64,000 nucleotides of DNA. Origin: a bacterium. Its GTDB lineage: Bacteria; Cyanobacteriota; Vampirovibrionia; Vampirovibrionales; Vampirovibrionaceae. Made by a program: the position numbers and the translations under genes. The notes beneath the pieces are model-generated. The model worked only from the letters and a program-made list of their open reading frames with translations. It ran no database searches and was not told the DNA's origin. Positions 1 to 9,774 of the stretch are shown one piece after another. The stretch lies in the NCBI GenBank assembly GCA_030429585.1, contig JAUIEU010000001.1, positions 1,953,848-2,017,847 on the forward strand. The letters are read 5' to 3'. Every line of letters begins with the position of its first letter. Positions within the stretch are counted from its first letter, which is position 1.

Positions 1-25
1 AGATACCATTGAAGAAGCAGGGTAA
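1..25 (+). CDS. C-terminal tail of an upstream gene (partial)
   Basis: The first bases read in one frame as DTIEEAG followed by TAA at 23-25, seven bases before the next start codon. This looks like the last residues of a gene that begins outside the window. The product cannot be named from seven residues. The short gap suggests co-transcription with the FAA hydrolase gene that follows. Confidence 0.35.
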
Positions 26-31
26 TTTGTT

Positions 32-1027
32 ATGAAGCTGGTAACTTTCCGTGTCCCCACACCCATTGGCTGGGTAGATCGCCTTGGCGCTATGGTGGGC
101 GATGATGTATTTGATCTTAACGCCGGGTATGCCTTATACCTAGCAGACCAAGGCGATACCTGCCCCCAAATTATGGCAGACGCCTTACTGCCGAGCGATA
201 TGCTTACCTTTTTACAGCGCGGGGCCCGTGCTATGGAAAACGCCCGCCTGATGGTGGAGCTATACAAACACCACGAATTTGGCCACGGCGAACAAGCCCG
301 CACCGGCTTGCGGAACGCCCAGCTAGTGTTTGCTGGTAATACCGTGCGCTTACTTAGCCCACTACCCACCCCCACCAGCCTGCGCGATTTTTATGTGTTT
401 GAGCAACATGTAAAAACGGGCTTTGCAAAACGCGGCGAGCCCATGCCCCAAGAGTGGTACGACATGCCCGTGTACTACCAAAGCAATCGCCTAACCGTAC
501 TAGGGCCTAACGATGTTATCCCTTGGCCGCACTACACCAAAAAACTAGATTATGAATTAGAGATTGCCTGTGTGATTGGCAAAGGCGGTAAAGATATTGC
601 CCCCGAACAAGCCGGCCACCACATTGCAGGCTACCTGATTATGAACGATACCAGCGCCCGCGATATCCAAAAACGCGAAATGGCCTGCCGTTTAGGCCCC
701 GCCAAAGGCAAGGGCTTTGCCACTGTGCTTGGCCCGTGGCTGGTAACGCCAGACGAAGTAGGCGACGCTCACGCGCTTGAGATGGTGGCCCGCATTAACG
801 GCGAAGAATGGAGCCGCGGCAATAGCAGCACCGCCACCCATACCTTTGCCCATATGGTATCTCATGCCAGCCAATGCGAAATGCTGCAGCCCGGCGAGAT
901 TATTGGCAGCGGTACAGTAGGTACCGGCTGTGGGCTAGAACTAGACAGATGGATTCAGCATGGCGATACCATTGAATTAGAAATTGAAAAACTAGGCACC
1001 CTAACCAACACGGTAGCCAAGCACTAG
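32..1027 (+). CDS. Fumarylacetoacetate hydrolase (FAA) family enzyme
   Basis: A 331-residue protein of the FAH fold, whose members cleave or decarboxylate acyl-pyruvate-type substrates with a divalent metal in the cytoplasm. The C-terminal two thirds carry the family signatures: DYELEIACVIGKGG around residue 171, where the acidic residues bind metal, then GYLIMNDTSARDIQ, then GSGTVGTGCG near the C-terminus. The first ~115 residues form the small N-terminal domain seen in longer FAH members. An AGGG stretch about nine bases upstream supports the ATG at 32. The exact substrate (fumarylacetoacetate, acylpyruvate or homoprotocatechuate derivative) cannot be told from sequence, and no aromatic catabolism genes are adjacent. 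Confidence 0.85.
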   Translation: MKLVTFRVPTPIGWVDRLGAMVGDDVFDLNAGYALYLADQGDTCPQIMADALLPSDMLTFLQRGARAMENARLMVELYKHHEFGHGEQARTGLRNAQLVFAGNTVRLLSPLPTPTSLRDFYVFEQHVKTGFAKRGEPMPQEWYDMPVYYQSNRLTVLGPNDVIPWPHYTKKLDYELEIACVIGKGGKDIAPEQAGHHIAGYLIMNDTSARDIQKREMACRLGPAKGKGFATVLGPWLVTPDEVGDAHALEMVARINGEEWSRGNSSTATHTFAHMVSHASQCEMLQPGEIIGSGTVGTGCGLELDRWIQHGDTIELEIEKLGTLTNTVAKH

Positions 1028-1070
1028 CGCAACACAATTTACCGGCCTGTTTGGTATTTATTAAAGGTGT

Positions 1071-2402
1071 GTGTCGGATAAACAAGCCTTACGGGAATCC
1101 ATTATGGCTGTGGCCCTTAACGGTTTTACCAAACAACTGGAAAATTTTCAGAATCACCAGCTGCTAAACAAAGCGGTATTAGATGTGGTGGGCGTGGATG
1201 TGCCCATGATTACCCTTGCCAAAAATAACACCGAACGAAAAGAGCGCACCTTTCGTCAGGCATTGGTACTGCTGTTTGCCTTTATTTTTGCCCCCATCCA
1301 CGGACGATTTGTGGCTAGGCAGGTTAGCCAACGAGTATTTAAAACACCGGCGCTAAAGCAATTATTTAAACAACACAACCTACACCCAGAAGTATTATTG
1401 CAAGCCAACATGAAACCACTACAAAGCGGTCTCGCTGCCACTAAAAAAGAACTACAACAACGACTTAGCCCTACCATCTATAAAAATTTAGCACCGCATA
1501 TTACCAAAGAATTTCGGCACAAATTAATGCGTGCTAAAAGTGCTTTTTTAAGTTGGGATATGGCTGTAGAAGGCGCCCTGTTTGCTAGTTTAGGCTGGAT
1601 AAAAAATGCCTTTACCAAAGCTTTTTTAACCGGTAAAGACCAATTTAGTGGCGAAATTGGCATTGTGAGTGACAAAAAATTGGATGCCTTATACAAAAAA
1701 GAGCGCGAAGCCAAAAAGAACCGTTTAGAAAAAGGGGTTCGAAATGGCTTGTTAACCGCATTCGGGGCTATAGTTCCGTTTGTTTTTGGCACGTTCATGG
1801 GTAAGGCAACCCAACAAGCCGCGCCAAAAAGCAAGGTAATGAAAACATTAAAACGATGGTCCAAGTATTTTGATTACACCTATATTAAAAAATGGCCCAT
1901 GTTTAGCCTCGCCTATATTGCCACCATTGCTGTTGTCATGGAAGCCGGTGAACTGATTGCCGCCCGCAGTGCCCGAGAACGGAAAGAACGGATTATTCAA
2001 CGCTCCATATTAGATACCACATTTTTTGGGGGCGATTTATTCTGGATGTGGCTGGCAGGAAAGTACGTATTTCGTAATAGCCCCATTAAGCCATCCACGT
2101 TTGTAAAAACCACCCGAGAGCGGGCTGAAAATTACGCCAAAAAAATGAAGTGGGATAAAACTAAATCCCAACAGTTTATTCAAAAAATCAGTAAACAATC
2201 ATCACGCCTGTTTTTATTTAGTTTTTTAGCCAACATTGGTATGGTCGCGGGCAGTATCACATTGGCTAACCATATTACTCGTCAGGGGGTTAAGCGCGAT
2301 TCAGCTGAGCTGGATGCCAGTAACAACCAACCACCTCTCTCTTTAGCAGACTTACCCATCCACCCTAACCGCTTTTCTTTCAATCAAGCCCTCGCTCATT
2401 AA
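1071..2402 (+). CDS. Lineage-specific multi-pass membrane protein
   Basis: 443 residues, not recognised as any named family. About five hydrophobic segments can be seen: near residues 60-80, 225-245, 285-305, 325-340 and 380-400. They are separated by strongly basic stretches rich in K and R, such as KKEREAKKNRLEKG. The C-terminal part, from KKWPMFSLA through GGDLFWMWLAG to SSRLFLFSFLANIG, resembles the C-terminal membrane domain of the 769-residue protein at 50510-52819, so the two are probably distant paralogues. The listed start is GTG, with AAAGG only 3 nt upstream; an ATG at 1104 is a plausible alternative. The 3' end overlaps the convergent fliI by 4 nt. Confidence 0.7.
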   Translation: MSDKQALRESIMAVALNGFTKQLENFQNHQLLNKAVLDVVGVDVPMITLAKNNTERKERTFRQALVLLFAFIFAPIHGRFVARQVSQRVFKTPALKQLFKQHNLHPEVLLQANMKPLQSGLAATKKELQQRLSPTIYKNLAPHITKEFRHKLMRAKSAFLSWDMAVEGALFASLGWIKNAFTKAFLTGKDQFSGEIGIVSDKKLDALYKKEREAKKNRLEKGVRNGLLTAFGAIVPFVFGTFMGKATQQAAPKSKVMKTLKRWSKYFDYTYIKKWPMFSLAYIATIAVVMEAGELIAARSARERKERIIQRSILDTTFFGGDLFWMWLAGKYVFRNSPIKPSTFVKTTRERAENYAKKMKWDKTKSQQFIQKISKQSSRLFLFSFLANIGMVAGSITLANHITRQGVKRDSAELDASNNQPPLSLADLPIHPNRFSFNQALAH

Positions 2403-3742
2403 AGCGTTACATCTCGCATTAGGTCTTTTAGGGTGTTTAGGGTGCTATCCATGCTCACCGTATCGCTAACGGATTGGCGTAAAAAGCCGTTAATACTATC
2501 AATATGTTCTAGCGCGGTATCAATTTTTGGGTTGGCGCCAGGCTCGTAAGCGCCTACATCTACCAAATCTTTGGCATCCATATAAATACTCAACATTTCG
2601 CGCATTTTACCGGCGGCTTCCATATGTTCCGGGTCACATACTTCGGTAAACAAACGGCTGACGCTGCCCAAAATATCAATGGCCGGGTAATGATTCATGG
2701 CGGCAATTTTACGACTCAGCATCACGTGCCCGTCAATAATGCCGCGCACGGTATCGCACACTGGGTCGTTAATATCGTCACCTTCTACCAATACCGTATA
2801 CAGTGCGGTAATGCTGCCATTATCCGTAATGCCGCTGCGCTCTAGTACTTTTTGCAGCCAGCTAAAAATACTGGGCGGGTAGCCCTTCATGGTGGGCGGC
2901 TCACCAATAGACAAGCCCACTTCGCGACCGCTCATGGCGCACCGGGTGACGGTATCGGCCATTAAAAAGACTTTTTTGCCTTGGTCACGGAAATATTCCG
3001 CAATGGCAGTGGCGCTTTGCAAACACTTCATCCGCATTAGGGGGGGCTGATCGCCCGTAGAGCACACCAATACGGATTTTTTCATGCCCTCTTCGCCAAG
3101 CGAGCCTTCCATAAATTCTTTTACCTCACGGCCCCGCTCACCAATCAGGGCCACCACGTTCACGTCCGCTTCTGAATTCCGCGCAATCATACCCATAAGG
3201 GTAGATTTACCTACACCAGAACCAGCAAATAAACCCATGCGTTGTCCGCCACCCATGGTCAGCAAGCTATCAATAGCACGCACGCCAGTGCTAAATTTTT
3301 GCTTAATCACGGGGCGTTCTAGCGGGTTAGGGGGAGCCGCTTCCACGCTTACCATTTTGGCCAAGCTGGTATCCATAGGCATGCCGTCCATGGGCTCGCA
3401 TAAAGGCGAGACCAGCCGTCCAATGAGAAAATCGCCTACCGGGATGGTAATAGGGTTACCGGTGGTGGTGACCCAACTACCCTGCGAAATGCCCACGCCA
3501 TCATACAGCAGCAACATTTGGGCCACATCGCCCTTAAAGGCCACCACTTCGGCGGCTTTCGGTTCGCCGGTGACCGTTTCGATAAACACTAAATCCCCAA
3601 TTTTAAGCTTAGGCAGGTGGGCTTCTAGTGTTAGGCCTTGGAGTTTGGTGACTCGGCCTTTATAGCGGTATAAATCGGCACCGTACAACAGTTCGCGGAT
3701 ACGGCTTTTGGTGTGGATGAGTTTATCTTCAGGAATAGTCAT
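2399..3742 (-). CDS. fliI: Flagellar/type III export ATPase FliI-type
   Basis: 447 residues, the usual length of the FliI/SctN family, the ATPase that powers flagellar or type III protein export at the inner face of the membrane. The F1-beta-like core is complete: Walker A AGSGVGKST at residues 173-181, ALIGERGREVKEF after it, a Walker B-like VFLMADTVTR segment, and the export-type GEPPTMKGYPPSIF motif that separates these ATPases from F1 and Rho. No other flagellar or type III gene lies in the window, so flagellar versus injectisome use cannot be settled here. The stop codon interlocks with that of the convergent membrane-protein gene. Confidence 0.9.
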   Translation of the reverse strand: MTIPEDKLIHTKSRIRELLYGADLYRYKGRVTKLQGLTLEAHLPKLKIGDLVFIETVTGEPKAAEVVAFKGDVAQMLLLYDGVGISQGSWVTTTGNPITIPVGDFLIGRLVSPLCEPMDGMPMDTSLAKMVSVEAAPPNPLERPVIKQKFSTGVRAIDSLLTMGGGQRMGLFAGSGVGKSTLMGMIARNSEADVNVVALIGERGREVKEFMEGSLGEEGMKKSVLVCSTGDQPPLMRMKCLQSATAIAEYFRDQGKKVFLMADTVTRCAMSGREVGLSIGEPPTMKGYPPSIFSWLQKVLERSGITDNGSITALYTVLVEGDDINDPVCDTVRGIIDGHVMLSRKIAAMNHYPAIDILGSVSRLFTEVCDPEHMEAAGKMREMLSIYMDAKDLVDVGAYEPGANPKIDTALEHIDSINGFLRQSVSDTVSMDSTLNTLKDLMRDVTL

Positions 3743-3836
3743 GACGAATCCAGAGTAAGGGCGCTGTTACAGCACAGTGCATGGCTCTATTATAAGGCCT
3801 GTGTCTATTTCCGCCACCATACACGCAGGGGATGAC

Positions 3837-5009
3837 TTATAGGTTGGCAAATAAGCCCAGCTGGCTTTGGGGGGTTAGCATGCGCCCGCGCGGGGTGCGC
3901 TGAATTAAGCCTAATTGCAACAAATACGGCTCCACCACATCTTCAATCGTCCGGGCGTCTTCGCCAAGGGCGGCTGCCAAAGTATCTAACCCAACAGGGC
4001 CACCAGAAAATTGGTGGTGCATTAAGGAAAGCAGTTGCCGGTCGGTGGCATCTAGGCCGTCGGCATCAATGTGGAACAGGTTTAGGGCGTCATCGGCTAC
4101 GGTGGGGGTAATAGCGCTGGGTTCATCCCCTTTGGTTGCTTGTACCGTAACAAAATCTCGCACACGGCGCAGTAGGCGGTTGGCAATGCGGGGGGTGCCA
4201 CGGCAACGGCGCGCAATAGCGCCAGCGGCGTCATCCGTTAGTTCAATATCTAAAATACGGGCGCTTCGGTGCAAAATGGCGCACAGTTCATCCGGCTCGT
4301 AATAGTTTAGGCGGTGGGTCATCCCAAAGCGGTCTCGCAGGGGGTTGGCAATGCTGCCGGCTTTGGTGGTGGCGCCAATAAGGGTGAATTTGGGCAGTGG
4401 CACGCTTAGTACCTTGGCGGTATGCCCTTGGCCCACAGTGCGGTCTAGCCTAAAATCTTCCATGGCTGGGTATAAAATTTCTTCGGTTACCTTATTTAGC
4501 CGGTGGATTTCATCAATAAATAACACGCTGCCCGGTTTTAGGCTCATCAACAGGCCCACAATATCGCGGGGGCGTTCTAGCGCAGGGGCGCTGGTAAGGT
4601 GAAATTCAGCGTCCATCTCTCGGGCAACGGCCATGGCCAGGGTGGTTTTACCTAGGCCGGGGGGGCCGTATAGCAACACATGGTCTAGGGGCTCGTTGCG
4701 GGTTTGTGCCGCTTGCAAGGTAATGGCCAGGGTATCTTTTAGCGCCCGTTGGCCAATGTAATCACTCAACCGCTGGGGGCGAATGGATTGCTCTAACGCC
4801 GCATCGTAGCCGGTTTCATCTCGGTTCATTAGCCTGGTGCGGGTGGCTGACGCCTGTTGTGGCGTGGTGGCAGTCATCCCCAAAGCATCAGCTACCGCCA
4901 GCGGAAGTGGCGGTGGGGCGGCGGCATTGGGTGCTCTATCAGGCTGCGTGGGTGCAGGGCCTGTTTTGCCCGTCGTTGCTTTCCCAGACTGGGCAAAATT
5001 CAATGCCAT
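3837..5009 (-). CDS. ruvB: Holliday junction branch migration helicase RuvB
   Basis: 390 residues. RuvB is the hexameric AAA+ motor of RuvABC, driving branch migration of Holliday junctions. Walker [12 protein letters not shown] begins at residue 115, Walker B reads LFIDEIHRL, sensor 1 is [13 protein letters not shown] with the arginine-finger segment RDRFGM, and the C-terminal winged helix holds [12 protein letters not shown]. The family is usually about 340 residues; here the first ~60 residues are a Pro/Ala/Thr-rich extension before the conserved [17 protein letters not shown]. The ATG for residue 61 (near 4829) would give a normal-length protein, so the extension may be a mis-set start. 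ruvA and ruvC are not nearby. Confidence 0.95.
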   Translation of the reverse strand: MALNFAQSGKATTGKTGPAPTQPDRAPNAAAPPPLPLAVADALGMTATTPQQASATRTRLMNRDETGYDAALEQSIRPQRLSDYIGQRALKDTLAITLQAAQTRNEPLDHVLLYGPPGLGKTTLAMAVAREMDAEFHLTSAPALERPRDIVGLLMSLKPGSVLFIDEIHRLNKVTEEILYPAMEDFRLDRTVGQGHTAKVLSVPLPKFTLIGATTKAGSIANPLRDRFGMTHRLNYYEPDELCAILHRSARILDIELTDDAAGAIARRCRGTPRIANRLLRRVRDFVTVQATKGDEPSAITPTVADDALNLFHIDADGLDATDRQLLSLMHHQFSGGPVGLDTLAAALGEDARTIEDVVEPYLLQLGLIQRTPRGRMLTPQSQLGLFANL

Positions 5010-5402
5010 AAGTTAACTCACTATCCTTTGTGCATTGCGCTGGGCGTGGTGTTTACTGGTTATAGGCCAAGTGCAATTTTAGTGTGCATTTCGTTAATAA
5101 ACAGTATACCACTTTCCCGAAATCACACGGTACACACATGTTCATTTTAATGGGTACGGCTCCCAACAATGAATGACGTGAATTGAACGCCCTGTTAATC
5201 CAGGCAACCCGCGTCAGCAATGTTTACCGTGAAATTAGTTTAGCATTATCTGATCTGCTGCCAACCCTTTTTTTTTAGGACGAACGTCGAAATTTAACAA
5301 AACCACCTTTTTTATGACAGGTTATTCGCCAAGCAGGCCAAAATTTCGTATTATACGGGGAGTTCCCTATTTTTATGTTTTTAGAAATGTTTCTATTTTC
5401 TT
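5010..5402. other. Divergent intergenic region between ruvB and recJ
   Basis: 393 bases without a convincing gene, holding the upstream regions of both divergent repair genes. A TATTAT box at 5349-5354 could be a -10 for recJ. A short inverted repeat, AGAAATGTTTCT at 5383-5394, sits 8 bases before the recJ start, where a Shine-Dalgarno sequence would be expected but none is seen. No tRNA or riboswitch signature is visible. Confidence 0.5.
5349..5354 (+). promoter_or_regulatory. Possible -10 box for recJ
   Basis: TATTAT lies 48 bases before the recJ ATG in an AT-rich stretch. No good -35 hexamer is seen at the expected spacing, so this is only a candidate. Confidence 0.25.
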
Positions 5403-8018
5403 ATGCTTACCCATCGCTGGCGCCTGCCCCAACCCACCCCTAAGCCCTTCCCTGCTGATTTTTTATCGGCGGCAAATAATAGCCAGTTGTTAGCGCAACT
5501 GCTGTGGCAGCGCGGCATCCAAACGCCAGAAGCGGTAAAGGCGTTTGTTCATTTAGAGGACTACACCCCCACCCCCGGCACCGAACTGCCTGATGCTGCC
5601 ATCGCCTTAGAGCGCATGATTGCTGCTGTGGACGGGAAAGAGCGCATTTTAATTTACGGCGATTTTGACGTGGACGGGCAAACGGGCACCAGTATTTTTA
5701 TGCTGGCCTTACAAGCCCTTGGCGCGGATGTTAGCTTTTACATCCCCGACCGGGCGGCCGAAGGCCACGGGATGAATACAGGCGCCTTGTGCAAACTGGC
5801 CAGTAGTTTGCAGCCCAAGCTTGTTGTTACCACCGATACAGGCATAACGGATTTTAACGAAGTAAGCCTGCTAAACGGCCTAGGCATCGATACGATTATT
5901 ACCGACCACCACGAGCTGCCGGAAAATCTGCCGCCATCGGTGGCGAATGTGAACCCACGCCTACTGGCGGATGACACCCACCCCATGTATAGCATGTGCG
6001 GGGCTGGGGTGGCCTTTAAGTTATGCGAGCAATTGCTTACCCACTACAAGCAACCCCAATCTTTAATAGACCATTTGTTAGGGATAGCGGCCCTGGGCAC
6101 CGTGGTTGATATGATGCCTTTGGTGAAGGAAAACCGCTGGCTGGTGTGGCGCGGCTGCCACATGCTAAACCTAAAGCAGCATGTGGGCATTAATGCCTTG
6201 CTAACCATTAGTGGTAACGACCCTACCGAAACCACCATTACGAGCGAAACCCTAGGCTTTAGCATTGGCCCCCGCCTTAATGCGTTAGGCCGATTAGAAA
6301 AAGCAGACAAAGGCGTCCACCTGCTAACCACCACGGATGTGGATGAGGCGGCGAATATTGCAGCCCACTTGGAAGCCTTGAACCGCCAACGCCAAGAAAT
6401 GTGTGAGCAAACCTTGCTAGAGGCCGATAAGGCCATGGCGGCTATGGGTGGGTTGGGTGATGAAAAAGCCATTGCCTTGGCTAGCCCCCATTGGCACCCC
6501 GGCATTATCGGCTTGGCTGCCACGCGCTTAAAAGAGCGTTACCAAGTGCCCGTGTTTTTAATGATTCAGGGTGAGGATGACACACGATGCTCGGCGCGCA
6601 GCATTGATGGGGTGGATATGCACCATATTCTTACCCAATTTGCCGATACCTTTACCCATTTTGGCGGCCATGCAGGCGCCGGTGGGTTTGCCTTAAAAAA
6701 CGAAGACTATGCCACCTTTAAAGAGCAGTTATTGGCCTACTGCCGAAACCATATTGCGGATGAACTTTGCCAGCCCCACGTGGCGATAGATGCCGAGCTA
6801 ACGTGGGACCAATTACACCCTGGCTTGGTGGAATTAACCGATGCCCTGGCCCCCTTTGGCCAAGCCAATCCATCGCCAGTGTATGTTTCTCCTACGGTGG
6901 TGGTTAAGGCCAAACGGGCCTTGGGCAAGGAAAAACAACACCTAAAACTGATTATTGCCCCCCCTAAAGGGCAGGCTAGTGGTGATGTTAAAAACATCGA
7001 TGCGCTGGCGTGGAATACAGATGCAGAGACGGCTCCTGGCCCTGGCGATACCTTGCAGTTGGCGTTTACCCCTGGGCTAAACACCTTTAAGGGTACTACT
7101 ACTTTTCAAATGATGATTAAAAGCCTAAAGGCGGATGGGGCACCACAACGGGAAATGGCTCCGTCTTCGGCGGTAACGAGCGCACCGGCGGCCTCGCCTC
7201 ACCCTCAATCATCAGCTGTACCGAAGGTTTCGGATACAGCCCCCCTTAGCCAAAGCGGCCCTATTTGGTTGGATCATCGCCAGCGAAACCAGCTGACACC
7301 GTTGTTGGCCCAGTTGATGCAGCCTAGCGATAGTAGCGAGGCGCACCCGGCGGTGGCCTTGTATACCGAGCAGCCCGATACCCCAGCCATCCCTTTTATA
7401 ACGCCGGCTCACATTATTACTCGTCAACGGTTGCGCCCGTGTACCCAGCTGGTGCTGTGGGATTTCCCCCCATCGCCCCAGGCGTTGGCCGCCATTATTG
7501 CCCGCACTCAGCCGCAAACTATTCATGTTGTGGGCCATGCCACTGAAGATACGACGACCCCCCAAGCCACCACGGATTTGACGACTTATTTGCGTAATGC
7601 GTATCGCCATTGGCGCGCCCAGCCCGCCCCGGCATTTTCTGCAGCTGGGTTGGCGAGTGTGTTGGGCACCACCCCTGCTGGGGCCATGGCGGTGGCGTGT
7701 TTATTCCAACAAGCGGGCTTGGTAGCCATTACCCCAGCACAAGGGGCCACCTATACGGCTACTTTTACCCAGCCCGCCCAACGCCCCCAGTTAGACACCT
7801 TGTTAGAATATGCTGGGGTGCAATTGCATTGGCAGCAACAACAGGCTTTCCATCGCTTTTTAGCCACGGCCTCGCTGCAAGAGTTACAACAGCATGTGGC
7901 GGCGATGGCGCAAACCTTGCCTTTGTTTTCGTCGTTGGAGTCGCCGCTTGCACCTGTAACAAAGGTGGGTCAAACGGCCCCTGCCCCTCGACCGGAAGCC
8001 TTAACTGGGGTATCGTAA
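5403..8018 (+). CDS. recJ: Single-stranded-DNA-specific exonuclease RecJ
   Basis: 871 residues. RecJ degrades single-stranded DNA 5' to 3' in recombinational and mismatch repair. The DHH core shows IYGDFDVDGQTG near residue 80 and DHHELP near residue 168, both metal ligands; the DHHA1 domain ends in FGGHAGAGGFAL, followed by an OB-fold domain. E. coli RecJ is about 577 residues. Here a Pro/Ala/Ser-rich linker (roughly 575-620) leads to a further ~250 residues containing LVLWDFPPSPQAL, like the extra C-terminal domain of Firmicute-type RecJ, and a possible winged-helix segment. No Shine-Dalgarno precedes the ATG. Confidence 0.93.
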   Translation: MLTHRWRLPQPTPKPFPADFLSAANNSQLLAQLLWQRGIQTPEAVKAFVHLEDYTPTPGTELPDAAIALERMIAAVDGKERILIYGDFDVDGQTGTSIFMLALQALGADVSFYIPDRAAEGHGMNTGALCKLASSLQPKLVVTTDTGITDFNEVSLLNGLGIDTIITDHHELPENLPPSVANVNPRLLADDTHPMYSMCGAGVAFKLCEQLLTHYKQPQSLIDHLLGIAALGTVVDMMPLVKENRWLVWRGCHMLNLKQHVGINALLTISGNDPTETTITSETLGFSIGPRLNALGRLEKADKGVHLLTTTDVDEAANIAAHLEALNRQRQEMCEQTLLEADKAMAAMGGLGDEKAIALASPHWHPGIIGLAATRLKERYQVPVFLMIQGEDDTRCSARSIDGVDMHHILTQFADTFTHFGGHAGAGGFALKNEDYATFKEQLLAYCRNHIADELCQPHVAIDAELTWDQLHPGLVELTDALAPFGQANPSPVYVSPTVVVKAKRALGKEKQHLKLIIAPPKGQASGDVKNIDALAWNTDAETAPGPGDTLQLAFTPGLNTFKGTTTFQMMIKSLKADGAPQREMAPSSAVTSAPAASPHPQSSAVPKVSDTAPLSQSGPIWLDHRQRNQLTPLLAQLMQPSDSSEAHPAVALYTEQPDTPAIPFITPAHIITRQRLRPCTQLVLWDFPPSPQALAAIIARTQPQTIHVVGHATEDTTTPQATTDLTTYLRNAYRHWRAQPAPAFSAAGLASVLGTTPAGAMAVACLFQQAGLVAITPAQGATYTATFTQPAQRPQLDTLLEYAGVQLHWQQQQAFHRFLATASLQELQQHVAAMAQTLPLFSSLESPLAPVTKVGQTAPAPRPEALTGVS

Positions 8019-8069
8019 GGGCGCTTTACGGCCTGTGTGCCGCAATTACCTTAATAAGGATGCCTGCCC

Positions 8070-8648
8070 ATGACGATTGCCTCTGTAACGATGGTAACCC
8101 CAGAACAAATTAAAGATGCCATTCGTAACGTGCCTAACTTTCCAAAGCCAGGCATTGGCTTTAAGGATATTACGACGGTGCTAAACCAGCCGGAGCTGTT
8201 TGCCGGTGTGGTGGATTGGATGGCAGAACAAATGGCAGGCCAGCCTATCGATGCGGTGGTTGGTATTGAATCGCGTGGTTTTATGCTGGGGGCAGCCTTG
8301 GCGTATAAAATTGGGGCAGGCTTTGTGCCTATCCGTAAGCAAGGCAAACTGCCGAGCGCCACGTTAAAGCAGAGCTACTCTTTAGAATATGGTGACGACC
8401 ATATTGAAGTACACACGGATGCGTTGCCTGCCGGTGCTCGCGTGGTGTTGGTGGATGATTTGTTGGCGACAGGCGGTACCATGGCGGCATCGTTAGCGCT
8501 GATGAAGGCGCTGGATGTGAGCGTAGCGCGCGTTCAGTTTATGGTGGACTTAGCCTTTTTAGATGGCCGCACCAAGTTGCAAGGTAAGTTGGTAGAGCTG
8601 GGCTGGGAAGATACCCCCATTGAAGCCATGGTTGCTTTTGCGGATTAA
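8070..8648 (+). CDS. apt: Adenine phosphoribosyltransferase
   Basis: 192 residues. Apt salvages adenine by joining it to PRPP to give AMP. The PRPP-binding motif VVLVDDLLATGGT is intact, and VVGIESRGFMLG and PIRKQGKLPS are typical of the family. TAAGG lies just upstream of the ATG; a second ATG at 8091 (MVTPEQIKDA) would match the usual family start more closely. The gene lies 51 bases after recJ and 6 bases before pyrB, so the three are probably co-transcribed, putting purine salvage and pyrimidine synthesis together. Confidence 0.93.
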   Translation: MTIASVTMVTPEQIKDAIRNVPNFPKPGIGFKDITTVLNQPELFAGVVDWMAEQMAGQPIDAVVGIESRGFMLGAALAYKIGAGFVPIRKQGKLPSATLKQSYSLEYGDDHIEVHTDALPAGARVVLVDDLLATGGTMAASLALMKALDVSVARVQFMVDLAFLDGRTKLQGKLVELGWEDTPIEAMVAFAD

Positions 8649-8654
8649 TGTGGG

Positions 8655-9626
8655 ATGACGGCCACAACGCTTAACCCTACTGTGTTGCGCCCGGTGCTAA
8701 CATCGGCCTGTATTACAGCCGAGTTAGCAACCACTTTGTTTACCATGGCGGATGCGGTGTTGCCGTGGGTAACCAAGGCTGCCTTGCGTCAACCATTATT
8801 GGCTGGCCGCACCCTAGCCACTGCCTTTTATGAACATTCTACCCGTACCCGCCTTAGTTTTGCCCTGGCGGCAGAGTATTTAGGCATGCACGTGGTGGAT
8901 TTGAACGTGGCCACCAGTAGCGTGCAAAAGGGCGAAGCCCTTCAGGATACCTTGGCCACACTGGCTGCTATGGGGGTGGATGCGATGGCCCTTCGCCATG
9001 GCGAAGCGGGTATCCATACGCAGGTGGCCCAACCTGCCTTAGAGAATCACTCTGTATTGTTGCTAAACGCAGGGGCAGGCAAGGCGGAACACCCCACCCA
9101 AGCATTGTTAGATGCCTTTACCTTGTGGCGGCGCTTTGACGGTAAGTTGGCAGGTAAAACCGTGTGCATGGTGGGGGATATCGCCCATAGCCGTGTGGCC
9201 CGTAGTAATGCGGTGTTGTTAAATACCCTTGGGGTGACGGTGAATGGTGTGGCGCCACACGCCTGGCAGCCACCGGCCACCGACCCTGCTTTTGCCCAGG
9301 CGGTGATGACAGAATCTTTGGGGGAAGGGTTGGCCAACGCCGATGCGGCCATGGCGTTGCGAATTCAGCATGAGCGGCATGAGACGGATACGGCTATAGA
9401 GGTGGCCCAGTACCAATTAAGCCACGCCGCGTTGGAGCAGTATGCCCCCCAGTGCCGTGCCGTGTTGCACCCTGGCCCCATGAATAGAACCGTGGAAATA
9501 ACCAACGCATTAGCCGACGACCCGGCGCTAAGTTGCATCACCCAGCAGGTAACCCACGGGGTGGCCATGCGCATGGCCCTGTTACTGCATGGGTTTGGCG
9601 TGGGTGTAGCCCGCTATGCCAGTTAG
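8655..9626 (+). CDS. pyrB: Aspartate carbamoyltransferase catalytic subunit
   Basis: 323 residues. PyrB condenses carbamoyl phosphate with aspartate, the committed step of pyrimidine synthesis. The carbamoyl-phosphate loop HSTRTRLSF, the KGE lysine segment (SVQKGEALQD), HPTQALLD, GDIAHSRVARSN and the LHPGPMNR C-terminal motif are all seen. Small departures from the usual pattern are visible: FYEHSTRTR where FFEPSTRTR is common, LRHGEAG in place of LRHP-type, and NAGAGKAEHP in place of NAGDG. The catalytic Arg, Thr and His residues appear conserved, so activity is expected. No pyrI regulatory chain is adjacent; pyrG lies 52 kb away in this window. Confidence 0.92.
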   Translation: MTATTLNPTVLRPVLTSACITAELATTLFTMADAVLPWVTKAALRQPLLAGRTLATAFYEHSTRTRLSFALAAEYLGMHVVDLNVATSSVQKGEALQDTLATLAAMGVDAMALRHGEAGIHTQVAQPALENHSVLLLNAGAGKAEHPTQALLDAFTLWRRFDGKLAGKTVCMVGDIAHSRVARSNAVLLNTLGVTVNGVAPHAWQPPATDPAFAQAVMTESLGEGLANADAAMALRIQHERHETDTAIEVAQYQLSHAALEQYAPQCRAVLHPGPMNRTVEITNALADDPALSCITQQVTHGVAMRMALLLHGFGVGVARYAS

Positions 9627-9648
9627 GGTAGGGCGTGTAGGCGAGCAG

Positions 9649-9663
9649 TTTTTGTAACAAAAA
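9649..9663. repeat. Short perfect inverted repeat upstream of the EF-hand gene
   Basis: TTTTTGT and ACAAAAA flank a single central A. It lies between pyrB and the EF-hand protein gene and is followed by the T-rich TATAAT box at 9678. It could be an operator or part of the promoter; there is no direct evidence for either. Confidence 0.4.
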
Positions 9664-9673
9664 TGTTAGATTG

Positions 9674-9684
9674 TTTTTATAATT
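9674..9684 (+). promoter_or_regulatory. TTTTTATAATT promoter-like element
   Basis: A T run leading into TATAAT (9678-9683), 92 bases before the EF-hand gene. The same TTTTTATAATT string recurs at 19650 and 61109, and a close variant at 26278. No consensus -35 is seen. Likely a -10 region. Confidence 0.4.
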
Positions 9685-9774
9685 AACACAAATATTAGGC
9701 GTGTTGCCTTTATCCTTACACGGGAATCAAACTTTTAAAAAATTATTTAAACTCATTTCGGGGGAAATTATACT

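Noticed and set aside
3084-3665. 193-codon forward ORF antisense to fliI
   Set aside because: It mirrors a highly conserved gene, has Pro/Thr/Ser-rich composition typical of antisense frames and no ribosome site.
5181-5200. GAAC-GTTA arrangement upstream of ruvB resembling a LexA box
   Set aside because: Spacing is five rather than four and the second half-site is imperfect, so it does not meet the GAACNNNNGTTC pattern.
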